Source: Limnohabitans sp. WS1
GTDB taxonomy: Bacteria; Pseudomonadota; Gammaproteobacteria; Burkholderiales; Burkholderiaceae_C
Length of the DNA stretch: 64,000 bases
Direction of reading: 5' to 3'
Assembly: GCF_003063265.1 (NCBI RefSeq)
Contig: NZ_NERU01000013.1
Span: forward strand, 62,001-126,000
Notes under the pieces: model-generated
Told to the model about the DNA's origin: nothing
Seen by the model: the letters and a program-made list of their open reading frames with translations, nothing else
Databases searched by the model: none
Position numbers and translations under genes: made by a program
Part shown: positions 17,373 to 26,504 of the stretch, in pieces
Numbering within the stretch: position 1 is the first letter of the stretch
Layout of the letters: each line of letters starts with the position of its first letter

Positions 17373-17699
17373 TCAGAACAACAAAGTGTTGTTGTATTTT
17401 GACAACCAGGTCCAAATCAACCAGGGCAGCAGCAGCAAACTGCCCACAGTGAACAAAGCCAGCATGGCCTGTTTGGGGTTGCTGCCATAAGGCATTTTGT
17501 TGATTTGACGGCAATGTGGACATTTGACCCAGCCTTCTTTGCGCAGAGTCCAAGGTTGAAACACATTGGCTGTACCACAGTTTTTGCAAATATAGTGATG
17601 TGGTTGGTATCGCAGGGGTTGTCGCGTCAATAAAGCGACAGAACTCTGAGCAATTCCTTTGCCCATTCGGTAAGGAATTTTCAATACATAAACGAACAT
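17373..17699 (-). CDS. Zinc-ribbon membrane protein, unknown function
   Basis: About 108 residues from ATG 17699 (a TTG start at 17732 is possible). An N-terminal hydrophobic stretch is followed by a zinc ribbon made of two CxxC knuckles (YICKNCGTAN and VKCPHCRQIN) with a tryptophan between. A single C-terminal membrane helix follows (AMLALFTVGSLLLLPWLIW). It is probably a small inner-membrane protein with a cytoplasmic metal site. It is convergent with the MerR-like gene 14 bases away. I recognise no family. Confidence 0.6.
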   Translation of the reverse strand: MFVYVLKIPYRMGKGIAQSSVALLTRQPLRYQPHHYICKNCGTANVFQPWTLRKEGWVKCPHCRQINKMPYGSNPKQAMLALFTVGSLLLLPWLIWTWLSKYNNTLLF

Positions 17700-17815
17700 G
17701 TCGATCAAAATCACAAAAATCCTTAATTTCAAGGATTTTATTTTACATATTTTGGATAATTAACGTTTCTAGAAATGATTTAAAAAGTCCATGCACTTTT
17801 CAGTCCCACTTTCAG

Positions 17816-17843
17816 TCCCAAGTGGCAGCGCAGCCACTTGGGA
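17816..17843. terminator. Terminator-like hairpin after SDR gene
   Basis: Perfect 11-base arms TCCCAAGTGGC / GCCACTTGGGA with a 6-base loop lie 25 bases past the stop of the minus-strand SDR gene. The T-run is weak. Confidence 0.6.
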
Positions 17844-17867
17844 CACCTCAACCCGAGCCGAGCCCCC

Positions 17868-18779
17868 TTAAGTGGCATGGGCCTGAAGCGCCTTATTCAC
17901 CTCCAGCGTGCCTTGCTCTGAGCCTGCGCGGGGCACCGTTTCGCCTTGTCGATCGGTCAGGGCGTGCATGGCGGCAGCCAATCGTTCGGCCGTGTCGGGA
18001 CCCGTGCCCAAATGCACACCTTGGGTCAAGGTGATGTGGGCCACCTCAAAACTGCCAGCACCAGCGCAGATGATGGTGCGGTTGGGGGCATCGTCACTGG
18101 CCATGACCAACATGGCGGGCACCACCGCACTGGGGTCGAGCGCCTTGAGCACCGCCTCGGGCATCAGGCCTTCGGTCATGCGGGTGGCGGCCGTCGGGGC
18201 CAGGCAGTTGACCCGGATGTTGTGCTTTTCACCCTCTATGGACAGCGTTTGCATCAAGCCCGCCAAAGCCATTTTGGCGGCCCCGTAGTTGGCTTGTCCA
18301 AAGTTGCCGTACAAACCGCTGGAAGAAGTGGTCATGACCACGCGCCCGTGGTTTTGTGCCTGCATCAGGGGCCAGACGGCCTTGGTGCAGTGCACGGCCC
18401 CCATGACGTGCACGTCCATGACCAGCTTGAAGTCGTCCAGCGACATCTTGGCAAAACTTTTGTCCCGCAAAATGCCAGCGTTGTTGACCAAAATGTCCAC
18501 CCGGCCCCAGGCATCAACGGCCTGCTGCACCATGGCTTGGACGGCCTCGAAATCGGTGACCGATGCGCCGTTGGCCAACGCTTCACCACCGGCCGCGCGT
18601 ATTTCATCGACCACGGCCTGTGCGGCCGAGACGCTGGTGCCTTCACCATGCACATTGCCACCCAGGTCGTTGACCAGCACCTTGGCGCCGCGTGCGGCCA
18701 ATGCCAAAGCGTGTTGTTTGCCCAAGCCACCGCCTGCGCCCGTGACAATGGCGACGCGTCCTGTGAAATTCATGCCCAT
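17868..18779 (-). CDS. SDR-family (3R)-hydroxyacyl-CoA dehydrogenase-like enzyme
   Basis: 303 residues from ATG 18779, which has AAGGA six bases upstream. It has the NAD(P)-binding TGAGGGLG (13-20) and NNAG (99-102), the catalytic serine in TTSSSGLYG (about S154), and Y165 and K169 in NYGAAK. The insertion NDLGGNVHGEGTS after the second strand is typical of MFE-2/HSD17B4-type hydroxyacyl-CoA dehydrogenases. The C-terminus carries an extra 60-residue helical tail. A role in fatty-acid or side-chain beta-oxidation is likely; the exact substrate is unknown. It is divergent from a NUDIX gene and has no obvious operon partner. Confidence 0.85.
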   Translation of the reverse strand: MGMNFTGRVAIVTGAGGGLGKQHALALAARGAKVLVNDLGGNVHGEGTSVSAAQAVVDEIRAAGGEALANGASVTDFEAVQAMVQQAVDAWGRVDILVNNAGILRDKSFAKMSLDDFKLVMDVHVMGAVHCTKAVWPLMQAQNHGRVVMTTSSSGLYGNFGQANYGAAKMALAGLMQTLSIEGEKHNIRVNCLAPTAATRMTEGLMPEAVLKALDPSAVVPAMLVMASDDAPNRTIICAGAGSFEVAHITLTQGVHLGTGPDTAERLAAAMHALTDRQGETVPRAGSEQGTLEVNKALQAHAT

Positions 18780-18946
18780 GGCCTGTCCTTGTGTGTGGGG
18801 TTGAGAAAAAAGAAACAACTTCGGTGAACAGGCGACAGGCCTGTCCGGATTCATCTGCTAACCTGAGTCTTCAGCTTGGCAGACATCTTGTGCTGCTGAC
18901 TTTAAACCAGCGCTGTGACGCTGGCTGTTACACGATTGACATCTCC

Positions 18947-19825
18947 ATGGAACTGAACACCGAATTTTTGACCGCCCCCCCACTGGACGCTGCCACCGTG
19001 GTCATGCTGCGTGACGGCCAGGACGGCCTGCAAGTGCTGTTGATGCGCAGGCACCAGGCATCGAACGTGCTGGGCGGTGTGTATGTTTTTCCAGGCGGCA
19101 AACTCGATGCACAAGACCAGAGCCCCACCTGGTTGCAGCGCTTGAGTCAGGACCACGAGACTTTGCATGCCCGCCTTCATGAGCCCGATTTGGCCGCAGA
19201 GCGTGCGGCCGGTTTGTTTGTGGCCGCCATGCGCGAGGCCTATGAAGAGTGCCGTGTGCTGCTCGGCTGTGGCCAAGTCGCCCAAGCCGGCACTCAGGCA
19301 TTGCAACAGGCTTTGGCCAGTGGGCAAAGCTGGCACGAGGCTTTTGCCAGTCAAGCGGTGCCGCTCAACACCGAACACCTGTTGCCTTGGTGCCGCTGGA
19401 TCACGCCCCAGCAAGCCTCGGTCACCAACAAACGGTTTGACACCCGGTTTTTTGTGACCCGCGTGCCGGACGACCAAGTGGCCGAACACGACAACCACGA
19501 GACCACCGAAACCCTGTGGATCAGGCCCGGCGATGCGCTGCTGCGCTATTGGAACCGTGAAATCGAATTGGCCCCACCCCAGATCATGAGTTTGGTGCAC
19601 CTGCACCGACATCCCCATGTCCAAAGTGTTCTGGACGAGGCGCGGCAAAGAAAACCGCCTGTGGTGCAACCCGAACCTTTTGACAATGAGGGGATCCGCA
19701 CCATTTGCTACCCGGGTGATCCCCGGCATTCGGTCCAGACGCCCGCCTTTCCCGGCCCCAGCCGCTTGCTATTTAAAAACAAACGTTTCGAACCTGAGCG
19801 CGGACTGAGCGCTTTGCTTGACTAG
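18947..19825 (+). CDS. NUDIX hydrolase, NUDT19/NUDT7-like
   Basis: 292 residues from ATG 18947. The Nudix box is split by an insertion: G50-G51-K-L-D, then after about 40 residues REAYEEC (R96, E97, E100, E101). This long-spaced arrangement is characteristic of the NUDT19-type family, which hydrolyses CoA derivatives to 3',5'-ADP and phosphopantetheine compounds. The fold strands are recognisable (VVMLRDGQDGLQVLLMRRH, VYVFPGG). Lying opposite an acyl-CoA-type SDR, a CoA-related role fits, but this is inference. There is no clear ribosome-binding site before the ATG. Confidence 0.82.
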   Translation: MELNTEFLTAPPLDAATVVMLRDGQDGLQVLLMRRHQASNVLGGVYVFPGGKLDAQDQSPTWLQRLSQDHETLHARLHEPDLAAERAAGLFVAAMREAYEECRVLLGCGQVAQAGTQALQQALASGQSWHEAFASQAVPLNTEHLLPWCRWITPQQASVTNKRFDTRFFVTRVPDDQVAEHDNHETTETLWIRPGDALLRYWNREIELAPPQIMSLVHLHRHPHVQSVLDEARQRKPPVVQPEPFDNEGIRTICYPGDPRHSVQTPAFPGPSRLLFKNKRFEPERGLSALLD

Positions 19826-19887
19826 AATAGAGGCTGGTGCGTTGCATTTAGTAACGTGATTTTTGTATTCACTTGTAAGCTTGCCGC

Positions 19888-20253
19888 ATGAGCAACTCTG
19901 AACCGCCCATTTATTTGTCCGTTGACCGGGCCATGGAGTTCATTGGCGACGCCAATGGTGTGTTGTCCCTGCTCAAAACACTGCACCAAACGCTCAGCGA
20001 TGACCTGCCTCTTTTGCAAGAGTCACTGGACAAGGACGATGTGTACGGTGCCAACCGCATCCTGCACCAACTCAAGGGCTTCACCCCCGTGTTTTGTGTA
20101 GACGGTCTGGTCGAGCATGTGGTCAAGGTCGAGGCCATGAGCAAACACGCCGAGGCCAGTGAACTGCGGGCAGCCTACAGCCTGTTGGCGCCTCAACTCG
20201 AAACCCTGCGCACCGAAGTGGCCAACCACCTGAGGCTTCACCCCATCGACTGA
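19888..20253 (+). CDS. Stand-alone Hpt (histidine phosphotransfer) domain protein
   Basis: 121 residues, all helical, with the phosphotransfer motif ILHQLKGFTPVF in which H60 is the likely phosphorylated histidine. Hpt proteins relay phosphate between hybrid kinases and response regulators; no hybrid kinase or receiver gene is adjacent, so the partner is elsewhere. It starts at ATG 19888. Its 3' end overlaps the convergent dusC gene by 16 bases. Confidence 0.82.
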   Translation: MSNSEPPIYLSVDRAMEFIGDANGVLSLLKTLHQTLSDDLPLLQESLDKDDVYGANRILHQLKGFTPVFCVDGLVEHVVKVEAMSKHAEASELRAAYSLLAPQLETLRTEVANHLRLHPID

Positions 20254-21254
20254 ACCGGTGCCCGCTCGAGTGGTTCCCGGTCCAGTGCTGCCGGCAGCGT
20301 TTGCTGCTGCAGCCATCGCTCAATTTCGCTGGCGTCGTGCACCAAACGCAGGGTGTCAAAAGCCAGCTGGGCTTGTGGGTAGACGCGCCGCATGTAGTTC
20401 AACCACTGCTTGAGCCGTCCCGCCCGGTGGCGCGTGGCCACCCGCAGGCCAATGCCCACCCAAAACACCTGCATCAACTCCAGCATCCGGCTCCAGGCCA
20501 CCCCTTGTCCAGGGCCCAGGCTCTGACCTGTTTGCACTTGGGCCGCGATGGCCAAGGCCAGCCCCGGGTCGGTCACCATGCCCCGCCCAATCATGATGCG
20601 GTCACAGCCCGTGACTTCGCTGCAACGCAAGGCGTCGGCCACCGTCCAGATTTCGCCATTGGCCACCAGGGGCAAGCGCACATGCTGGCGCAAGTCGGCA
20701 ATGCGGTCCCAGTAAGCGGGCGGGCGGTAACCATGGGCCTTGGTGCGGGCGTGCACCACCAGTTCGCTGGCCCCTGCCGCCTCGATGGCTTGGGCACAGT
20801 CTTCGGCACGGCGGTCATCGTTGTAGCCCAGTCGCATCTTGGCCGACACCGGAATGTGTGCAGGCACCGCGCGGCGCACGGCCGCCACAATTTGCCCCAC
20901 CAACTCGGGCTCATCGAGCAACACCGCCCCACCCCGGTGCTGGTTCACGGTTTTGGCGGGGCAGCCAAAGTTCAGGTCAATTCCGGCAGGGCCCAGCTCG
21001 GCCAACGCGGCCGCATTGTCGGCCAGGCAAATCGGGTCTGAACCGAGCAATTGCACTTTCACCAGCACCCCGGCTGGCGTGCGGCTTTGGTTGAGCAACT
21101 CAGGGGCCACCCGAACAAAGGCGCGGCGGGGCAAGACGGTGTTGGTGACCCGAATGAACTCGGACACGCAGGCATCGACCCCGCCCACGCGGGTCAGCAC
21201 ATCACGCAAGGTGTGGTCGAGCAAGCCCTCCATCGGGGCCAACATGATGTGCAT
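20238..21254 (-). CDS. dusC: tRNA-dihydrouridine synthase C
   Basis: 338 residues. An FMN-dependent enzyme reducing uridine in tRNA; the DusC subgroup acts on U16. Landmarks: the N-terminal LAPMEGLLDHTLRD, the catalytic cysteine C98 in LNFGCPAKTVNQHRGGAVLL, VSAKMRLGYND, LVVHARTKAHGY, the FMN phosphate-binding ANGEIWTVAD, and MIGRGMVTDPGLA. The PMEGxxD and KxxxxHRGG variants favour DusC over DusA/B. It is convergent with the Hpt gene, and 10 bases separate it from the GNAT gene upstream, which is probably cotranscribed. Confidence 0.92.
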   Translation of the reverse strand: MHIMLAPMEGLLDHTLRDVLTRVGGVDACVSEFIRVTNTVLPRRAFVRVAPELLNQSRTPAGVLVKVQLLGSDPICLADNAAALAELGPAGIDLNFGCPAKTVNQHRGGAVLLDEPELVGQIVAAVRRAVPAHIPVSAKMRLGYNDDRRAEDCAQAIEAAGASELVVHARTKAHGYRPPAYWDRIADLRQHVRLPLVANGEIWTVADALRCSEVTGCDRIMIGRGMVTDPGLALAIAAQVQTGQSLGPGQGVAWSRMLELMQVFWVGIGLRVATRHRAGRLKQWLNYMRRVYPQAQLAFDTLRLVHDASEIERWLQQQTLPAALDREPLERAPVQSMG

Positions 21255-21264
21255 GGCGTGCCGT

Positions 21265-21783
21265 TCAGTTCAATTTGCGCTTGAGACGCACTTCTTCGAC
21301 TTTGACACCGCCCAGGGGCACGGTGCGGGCGGTGTTCATCTCGCGCTTGAAACCGGCCAGATCATGAAAGCGCAGGGTTTTTTCATGCAACAGGGGTAGC
21401 CAGACCGTGACATCGGTGCAGTCTTCGTCTTGCAGGCCTTCGCGGGCCGCGTCCCACAAGGCCAGGCCAATGCCCTGGCCGATGCGGTCGGGTGCGGCGT
21501 AAATGGCCCAAATTTCCCCCGTGGTGTTTTTGGACTTGGGGTCACGCGAGCGGTCAAAGCCCACAAAACCCACCACCTCGCGGCCCACCGTGGCCACCAC
21601 GACTTGGGGCTCGCCGTATTCAATGGCTTCTTTCCAAAACGACACGCGCTTGGGCATGGGGGTGGCGTCCCAATGGGCATCGGGCACTTGCCCAGCGTAG
21701 GCGGCGCGGCAGGCGCTCACATGCAGTGCGGCAACGGCGGGCGCATCCTGGAGGGTGGCAAATCGGACTTGGATATCGGACAT
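21265..21783 (-). CDS. GNAT-family N-acetyltransferase
   Basis: 172 residues from ATG 21783; the longer frame to 21837 would add a hydrophobic extension without support. The acetyl-CoA binding segment is IYAAPDRIGQGIGLALWDAA (R/Q-x-x-G-x-G variant), preceded by the strand VVGFVGFDRSRD. The C-terminal strand VTVWLPLLHEKTLRFHDLAG resembles the usual motif B. The acceptor is unknown. It precedes dusC with a 10-base gap and is divergent from the cytochrome operon. Confidence 0.85.
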   Translation of the reverse strand: MSDIQVRFATLQDAPAVAALHVSACRAAYAGQVPDAHWDATPMPKRVSFWKEAIEYGEPQVVVATVGREVVGFVGFDRSRDPKSKNTTGEIWAIYAAPDRIGQGIGLALWDAAREGLQDEDCTDVTVWLPLLHEKTLRFHDLAGFKREMNTARTVPLGGVKVEEVRLKRKLN

Positions 21784-21874
21784 GGCTAAAACTTCAAATG
21801 AAAAACAAAGCAACAAAGCCAGAAGACTTTGGCGCAAAACCCGACATTGTCGCCGCTTCGGTTATCTTCCAAGG

Positions 21875-22768
21875 ATGCCGACCTTTCCCAGCCCACAGAA
21901 TTCCCCTCTTTTAGCAAGATTCAAGCGTCCAGCCAACGGCACATCCCCCACAACACCCCAGCGCTTGCGCCCATGGCCTGTTGTCTGGGCGGCTCTTGTG
22001 GTGACCGCAAGCAGCTTGGCCAGCCCTTGGGCCACGGCACAGACCCCCGTGCGTGTGATCGACAGCATGGCCGAGCGCACCCGTGCTTGCACCGCTTGCC
22101 ACGGTGACCAAGGCCGCGCCGGGCCCGATGGGTATTACCCCCGCCTGGCGGGCAAACCGGCCGGTTACCTGCACAACCAACTGCGCAATTTCGCACAAGG
22201 CCGTCGCCATTACGAGCTCATGGCCCGCTTGGTGGACCCGCTGAGCGATGCCTATCTGGGCGAAATGGCGCAGTACTTTGCCGACCTGAAACTGCCCTAC
22301 CCGAGCCCAACAGCCAACAACACCATTGCCCCCGAACGCCTGGCCAAGGGCCAGCAACTGGTCACCCAGGGCGATGCCGCACGCGGCCTGCCCGCCTGCA
22401 CCCAGTGCCACGGTGTGCGCCTGACGGGCGTGCAACCCAACGTGCCCGGCTTGCTGGGCCTGCCGCTGGACTACCTGAATGCGCAGCTGGGGGCCTGGCA
22501 AACCGGGCAGCGCCGCGCGCACGCCCCCGATTGCATGGCCGAGGTGGTCAAACGCATTCCGGCCCCGGACTTGATTGCGGTGTCGAGTTGGCTGGCCCGC
22601 CAGCCACTGCCGGCTGACACCCACCCCGCCGAGCGTGTACCGCCAGGACCCGCTTTGCCCGAGGACCTGCGCTGCGGCAGCGCACCAGAGTTGTCGACAC
22701 CCCTTGCGGCCCCATCGGCGCTTCCCCCCCAACACGCGGCCAAGCCTGCCCAGAAAGGCCAGCCATGA
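21875..22768 (+). CDS. Diheme c4-like cytochrome c
   Basis: 297 residues from ATG 21875, preceded by AAGG. The N-terminal membrane/signal segment is PWPVVWAALVVTASSLASPW. Two heme-binding CxxCH sites, CTACH and CTQCH, each lie in a small cytochrome domain (RLAGKPAGYLHNQLRNFAQG and GLLGLPLDYLNAQLGAWQTG), the layout of cytochrome c4 and related c-type electron carriers. It is periplasmic and probably membrane-anchored. The stop overlaps the start of the triheme gene (ATGA), so the two are coupled and likely form one electron-transfer unit for a periplasmic dehydrogenase not encoded here. Confidence 0.9.
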   Translation: MPTFPSPQNSPLLARFKRPANGTSPTTPQRLRPWPVVWAALVVTASSLASPWATAQTPVRVIDSMAERTRACTACHGDQGRAGPDGYYPRLAGKPAGYLHNQLRNFAQGRRHYELMARLVDPLSDAYLGEMAQYFADLKLPYPSPTANNTIAPERLAKGQQLVTQGDAARGLPACTQCHGVRLTGVQPNVPGLLGLPLDYLNAQLGAWQTGQRRAHAPDCMAEVVKRIPAPDLIAVSSWLARQPLPADTHPAERVPPGPALPEDLRCGSAPELSTPLAAPSALPPQHAAKPAQKGQP

Positions 22769-24108
22769 AACGATTCCTGATGGACATGCACCCTGTCAAA
22801 CGCCTGGCTGGGGTCACACTGCTCAGTCTGCTGGTGCTGGCCCTCGCGGTGGTCTGGGACAACTGGGGCGATATGTTGTGGGACCCAAAAGCACCCACAG
22901 CCCCCACACCTGCCAGCACGCGCAGCAACGAAGCCCAAATCGAACAAGGCCGTTACCTGGCTTTGGCCGGCAATTGCATGGCTTGCCACACCGCCAGAGG
23001 CTCGGTGCCGCTGGCCGGCGGACGCCGCATCGAGACACCGTTTGGTGGCGTCTACAGCAGCAACCTCACGCCCGACCCCGAAACCGGCTTGGGCCGTTGG
23101 ACGGCGGATGAGTTTTGGCAAGCCATGCACCACGGCCGATCCAAAGGTGGGCGCTTGCTGGCCCCGGCTTTCCCCTACAACCACACCAGTGTCGTGAGCC
23201 GCGAAGACAGTGACGCGGTGTTTGCCTGGCTGCAAACGCAAGCCCCGGTGGTGCAAGCCCAGCCGGCCCACACCTTGGTCTGGCCCTTGGGCACGCAGCC
23301 CGCACTGGCCGTGTGGCGCAGCCTGTTTTTTGAGCCCAGCCCGTTTCAGGCCGATAAGACCCAGAGCGCCGAATGGAACCGGGGCGCGTATTTGGTGCAA
23401 GGCCTGGGCCACTGCGCCGCCTGCCACAGCCCGCGCAACGCCTTGGGTGCCAGCGGTGCGGTCCATGACTTGTCTGGCGGGCTGATGCCGGTGGTCAACT
23501 GGTACGCCCCCGACCTGACACGCGACACCGAAACCGGCCTGGCCAGCACACCCCTGCCCGAAATCGTGCGCTTGCTGCGCACGGGTGCCTCCAACACCGC
23601 ACAAACCAGCGGACCCATGGGCGAAGTGGTGCAACACAGCCTACAGCACCTGAGCGAGTCCGATTTGCACGCCATGGCGCTGTATTTGCAATCGGGTGCG
23701 CAATCAGCACCCCAGCGCCCAACGCAGCCCCCCGCCCCCGCCCGAGTGAGTTTGCAAATGGCCCAGCTGGGCCAAAAAACCTACGAACGGCATTGCCTGG
23801 CCTGCCACGGCGAAAAAGGCGAGGGCCTGAACACCCCCAATGGCGAGGTGGCCTATCCGGCCTTGGCGGGCAACCGTGCTGTGCGCATGAACGATCCGAC
23901 CAACCTGGTGCAATTGGTGCTTTACGGCGGCTACGGCCCGGCCACGGCCTTGCACCCTCGGCCATTTGGCATGCCCCCGGCCGTGCTCGAACTCGAAGAC
24001 CGCGAGATCGCCGCCGTGTTGACCCACCTGCGCACCCAATGGGGCAACCAGGCCCCCGAGGTCACCCCTTTGCAAGTCAACCGCATCCGCGCGGCACAAG
24101 GCTCATGA
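22765..24108 (+). CDS. Triheme cytochrome c, alcohol/gluconate dehydrogenase subunit type
   Basis: 447 residues with an N-terminal membrane anchor (LAGVTLLSLLVLALAVVW) and three heme sites: CMACH, CAACH and CLACH. Hallmarks of the cytochrome subunit of membrane quinoprotein alcohol or flavin gluconate/sorbitol dehydrogenases are present: FGGVYSSNLTPDPETGLGRW, FWQAMHHGRSKGGR and PAFPYNHT. Such subunits take electrons from a periplasmic dehydrogenase and reduce ubiquinone. The usual large and small dehydrogenase subunits are missing; instead it is translationally coupled to a diheme cytochrome, so it may serve another donor. Confidence 0.9.
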   Translation: MKRFLMDMHPVKRLAGVTLLSLLVLALAVVWDNWGDMLWDPKAPTAPTPASTRSNEAQIEQGRYLALAGNCMACHTARGSVPLAGGRRIETPFGGVYSSNLTPDPETGLGRWTADEFWQAMHHGRSKGGRLLAPAFPYNHTSVVSREDSDAVFAWLQTQAPVVQAQPAHTLVWPLGTQPALAVWRSLFFEPSPFQADKTQSAEWNRGAYLVQGLGHCAACHSPRNALGASGAVHDLSGGLMPVVNWYAPDLTRDTETGLASTPLPEIVRLLRTGASNTAQTSGPMGEVVQHSLQHLSESDLHAMALYLQSGAQSAPQRPTQPPAPARVSLQMAQLGQKTYERHCLACHGEKGEGLNTPNGEVAYPALAGNRAVRMNDPTNLVQLVLYGGYGPATALHPRPFGMPPAVLELEDREIAAVLTHLRTQWGNQAPEVTPLQVNRIRAAQGS

Positions 24109-24115
24109 AAGCCGA

Positions 24116-25381
24116 TCAGCGCACCACCTCCACGCGCCACACCCCTTGGGTCAGCATTTGGGCGTAAGGGCCGGGAATATCGGCACGCCACTGGCCTTGG
24201 TGGACCGGGCTGGCATATTGGCAAATGGTGGTTTGCTGGGCATCCACAATTTTCCAAGTCACCGACTGGCCTTGCGGCAGGTCGGTGCTCGCGCCGATGC
24301 TGGTGCTCGACAAATTGCTGCCCACATGAAAGGCGTCGCCCAGATCTTGGGCTTCGTGGGGCGGAAAATCCTGCCCGTCCATGAAGCCAAAAACCGGATC
24401 GTGCGAGAGCAGACTTTGACGCACGGTGGGCCAGATGCACTGGCGCAAAAAGTGCTGGTCCACCACCCGCAGGCCCAGGTACTGGCCTTGGGCCACGAAA
24501 TCCACCATGGACTGGCGCAACTGCCGAAACACCCCGCCGCAGCCGCCCCACATGCCGGCCAGCAACAGTTCGGTGTGAGAAAAATAATCGCGCATCAAAT
24601 GAAAATGCCGGTCGCTGCGCAGCCAGGCTTCAATGGCAGCCACCTCGCGCTTGGAAATCAAGGAATCGGCGTCGCGGATCAAAAAGCGGTCAACACCTTC
24701 GTCCTCCATCACCAAAAATCGCCACATGAGGCCACTGAGTTCTTGGCGATCGCGCTCTGACACCTCGACCAGCTGCGCCCCCATGGACCGCAGCGATTGG
24801 CGCACGACCAAGGGGACGGTGTCGTCCACATAAAAACGGCAAGTCCAGTGGGGCAAGAGTTGCTGGGCCACCATGACGTTCAATTTGGCGGTTTCACAGT
24901 AACGTGGCTGATCGCCAAACAAACTGAAGGCGATCACCTGGCGGCGGGCATCCTGGCCTGGTGCAGGCACTTGGGCGGGCAGCGCCCGAACAGGCTGGCC
25001 ATGGGTTTTTTGATCCTTGAGCGACAGGCTGCGCAAGCCGTACTGGCGCACATCGTCCATCAGGCCCAGGTGGCCGCAGGTTTCAGTCAAGCCGTCCCAC
25101 AGGTTCACGTCTTCGGGGGCCAGTGGGCAGGCTTGCAGGTAAATGCTGCGGGCTTGCTCGCGGTCGCCCAAGCGCAAATGGCAAAACGCCGCATCGCCCA
25201 AAATTTGAGGGTGCAAGGGCATGAGCTGGCGGGCTTGTGTGTTGACCGCCAAAGCTGCTGCAAAGTCACCCTGGGCCGACAACTGCACAAAGCGCTGCCC
25301 CAAATCGGACAGTTGGCGGTTGAGCGTGGCCGTGGCCCTGCTTTTGGCGGGTGCAGCCTTAGCTCTTTGAATTTTTTTCAT
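24116..25381 (-). CDS. TPR protein with possible glycosyltransferase domain
   Basis: 421 residues. Residues 20-115 form tetratricopeptide-like helices (AALAVNTQARQLMPLHPQIL, AFCHLRLGDREQARSIYLQ). The C-terminal part starts VIAFSLFGDQPRYCETAKLN, continues CRFYVDDTVP and has RFLIRDADSLISKRE, a DxD-type motif found in metal-dependent glycosyltransferases. The ending VTWKIVDAQQTTICQYASPV is beta-rich. It could modify a surface glycan or protein, but the donor and acceptor are unknown. It is convergent with the triheme cytochrome gene at only eight bases and has no operon partner. Confidence 0.6.
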   Translation of the reverse strand: MKKIQRAKAAPAKSRATATLNRQLSDLGQRFVQLSAQGDFAAALAVNTQARQLMPLHPQILGDAAFCHLRLGDREQARSIYLQACPLAPEDVNLWDGLTETCGHLGLMDDVRQYGLRSLSLKDQKTHGQPVRALPAQVPAPGQDARRQVIAFSLFGDQPRYCETAKLNVMVAQQLLPHWTCRFYVDDTVPLVVRQSLRSMGAQLVEVSERDRQELSGLMWRFLVMEDEGVDRFLIRDADSLISKREVAAIEAWLRSDRHFHLMRDYFSHTELLLAGMWGGCGGVFRQLRQSMVDFVAQGQYLGLRVVDQHFLRQCIWPTVRQSLLSHDPVFGFMDGQDFPPHEAQDLGDAFHVGSNLSSTSIGASTDLPQGQSVTWKIVDAQQTTICQYASPVHQGQWRADIPGPYAQMLTQGVWRVEVVR

Positions 25382-25484
25382 ACCTTAGGACTCAAAAATA
25401 TTAAAAATGAATCAAGGCTTGAGCATACCCAATCATGGAACGCCTTTTATGGAGCGCCGCTGGAGCAGACCTGCCATTGGCTTG

Positions 25485-25560
25485 TTGTGGGAGCCCCGCC
25501 CCTTGGCGATGGGGGGGTGGTCTGCGAGGCTTTATCGCGGCGAGTGCGTCGTTCCTGCGG
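25485..25560. repeat. Single degenerate REP pair
   Basis: GTGGGAGCCCCGCCCC and the inverted ATCGCGGCGAGTGCGTCGTTCC flank the usual TGGTCTGCGAGG core. Several stem mismatches indicate decay. It lies between two genes in 25382-25654, which otherwise has nothing I recognise. Confidence 0.75.
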
Positions 25561-25654
25561 CCAAGGCAGCGATGCCGATGCAGCTGTCTTCCACATGACT
25601 CACAGGTGCTGCGCGGCTTTGCGCAAGTGGCGGCTTGGCCCTAACATGCCCGGC

Positions 25655-26410
25655 ATGAAACACCACCTTTACATCCTCACTGGCGCATCCCGGGGCATGG
25701 GATTGGCCATGGCCGAGCAATTGCTGCAAGCTGGCCATGCTTTGTTGTGCATCTCGCGCAACGCCAACCCCGCCTTGGAGAGTGCCGCCCAAAAAGCTGC
25801 GGTACCCCTGACGCAGTGGACCCACGATTTGGCTGACGGCACTGGGGCAGCAGCCCGCCTGAGTGACTGGCTTGCAGGCCAAAACCCCGATGACTTGGCC
25901 AGTGTCAGCCTGATCAACAATGCCGGGGTGATTCCCCCCATCTTGCCCGTGAGCCAGTCCCAGCCTGCCGATCTGGCCTGGGCCTTGCGGGTGGGGCTGG
26001 AAGCGCCCATGGCCTTGTGCGCCGCATTTTTGAGGGCCACACAGTCTTGGACTTTGCCTCGCAAAGTGCTCAATATTTCATCTGGTTTGGGGCGTTACCC
26101 CATGGCCTCACAGGCCGGCTACTGTGCGGCCAAGGCCGGCATGGACCATTTCACGCGCTGCATGGCCTTGGACGAAGCCTTGCAAGATCACGGGGCCCGT
26201 GTCTGCTCGCTGGCCCCCGGGGTCATTGACACCGACATGCAAGTGCAGATGCGCGGTGCGGCAGGCGAGGCCTTTCCTGACCAAGCCAAGTTTTTGCAAC
26301 TCAAGGCCAATGGGCAACTCAGCAGCGCCCCACAAGCGGCCGCGCAGGTGCTGGCTTTCTTGGCCCGCCCCGACTTTGGCGAGCAAGCCGTGGCCGATGT
26401 GCGTGGCTGA
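25655..26410 (+). CDS. Short-chain dehydrogenase/reductase, sepiapterin/benzil reductase-like
   Basis: 251 residues from ATG 25655 (ATG 25646 is also possible). It has the NADP-binding LTGASRGMGLAMA near the N-terminus, followed by SRNANP, which favours NADPH, and NNAGVIPP. The catalytic serine is in LNISSGLGRYP, and the tyrosine/lysine pair in GYCAAKAGMD. The C-terminus has APGVIDTDMQVQMR. The closest layout I recall is YueD/sepiapterin reductase-like carbonyl reductases. The substrate is unknown. It is followed by REP array C and then the thiolase gene. Confidence 0.85.
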   Translation: MKHHLYILTGASRGMGLAMAEQLLQAGHALLCISRNANPALESAAQKAAVPLTQWTHDLADGTGAAARLSDWLAGQNPDDLASVSLINNAGVIPPILPVSQSQPADLAWALRVGLEAPMALCAAFLRATQSWTLPRKVLNISSGLGRYPMASQAGYCAAKAGMDHFTRCMALDEALQDHGARVCSLAPGVIDTDMQVQMRGAAGEAFPDQAKFLQLKANGQLSSAPQAAAQVLAFLARPDFGEQAVADVRG

Positions 26411-26504
26411 TGCACAGCGCTGTGCATCTGGCCCCGTCAAGTTTCAAGTCAAAGGCATGTCATGGCCTGTGCGTCAGTGTGGAAGCCGCCCAATGGCGAA
26501 TGCC

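Noticed and set aside
24797-25654. N-terminal extension of the SDR gene
   Set aside because: Antisense to the TPR gene and then REP sequence; the SDR fold starts at 25655.
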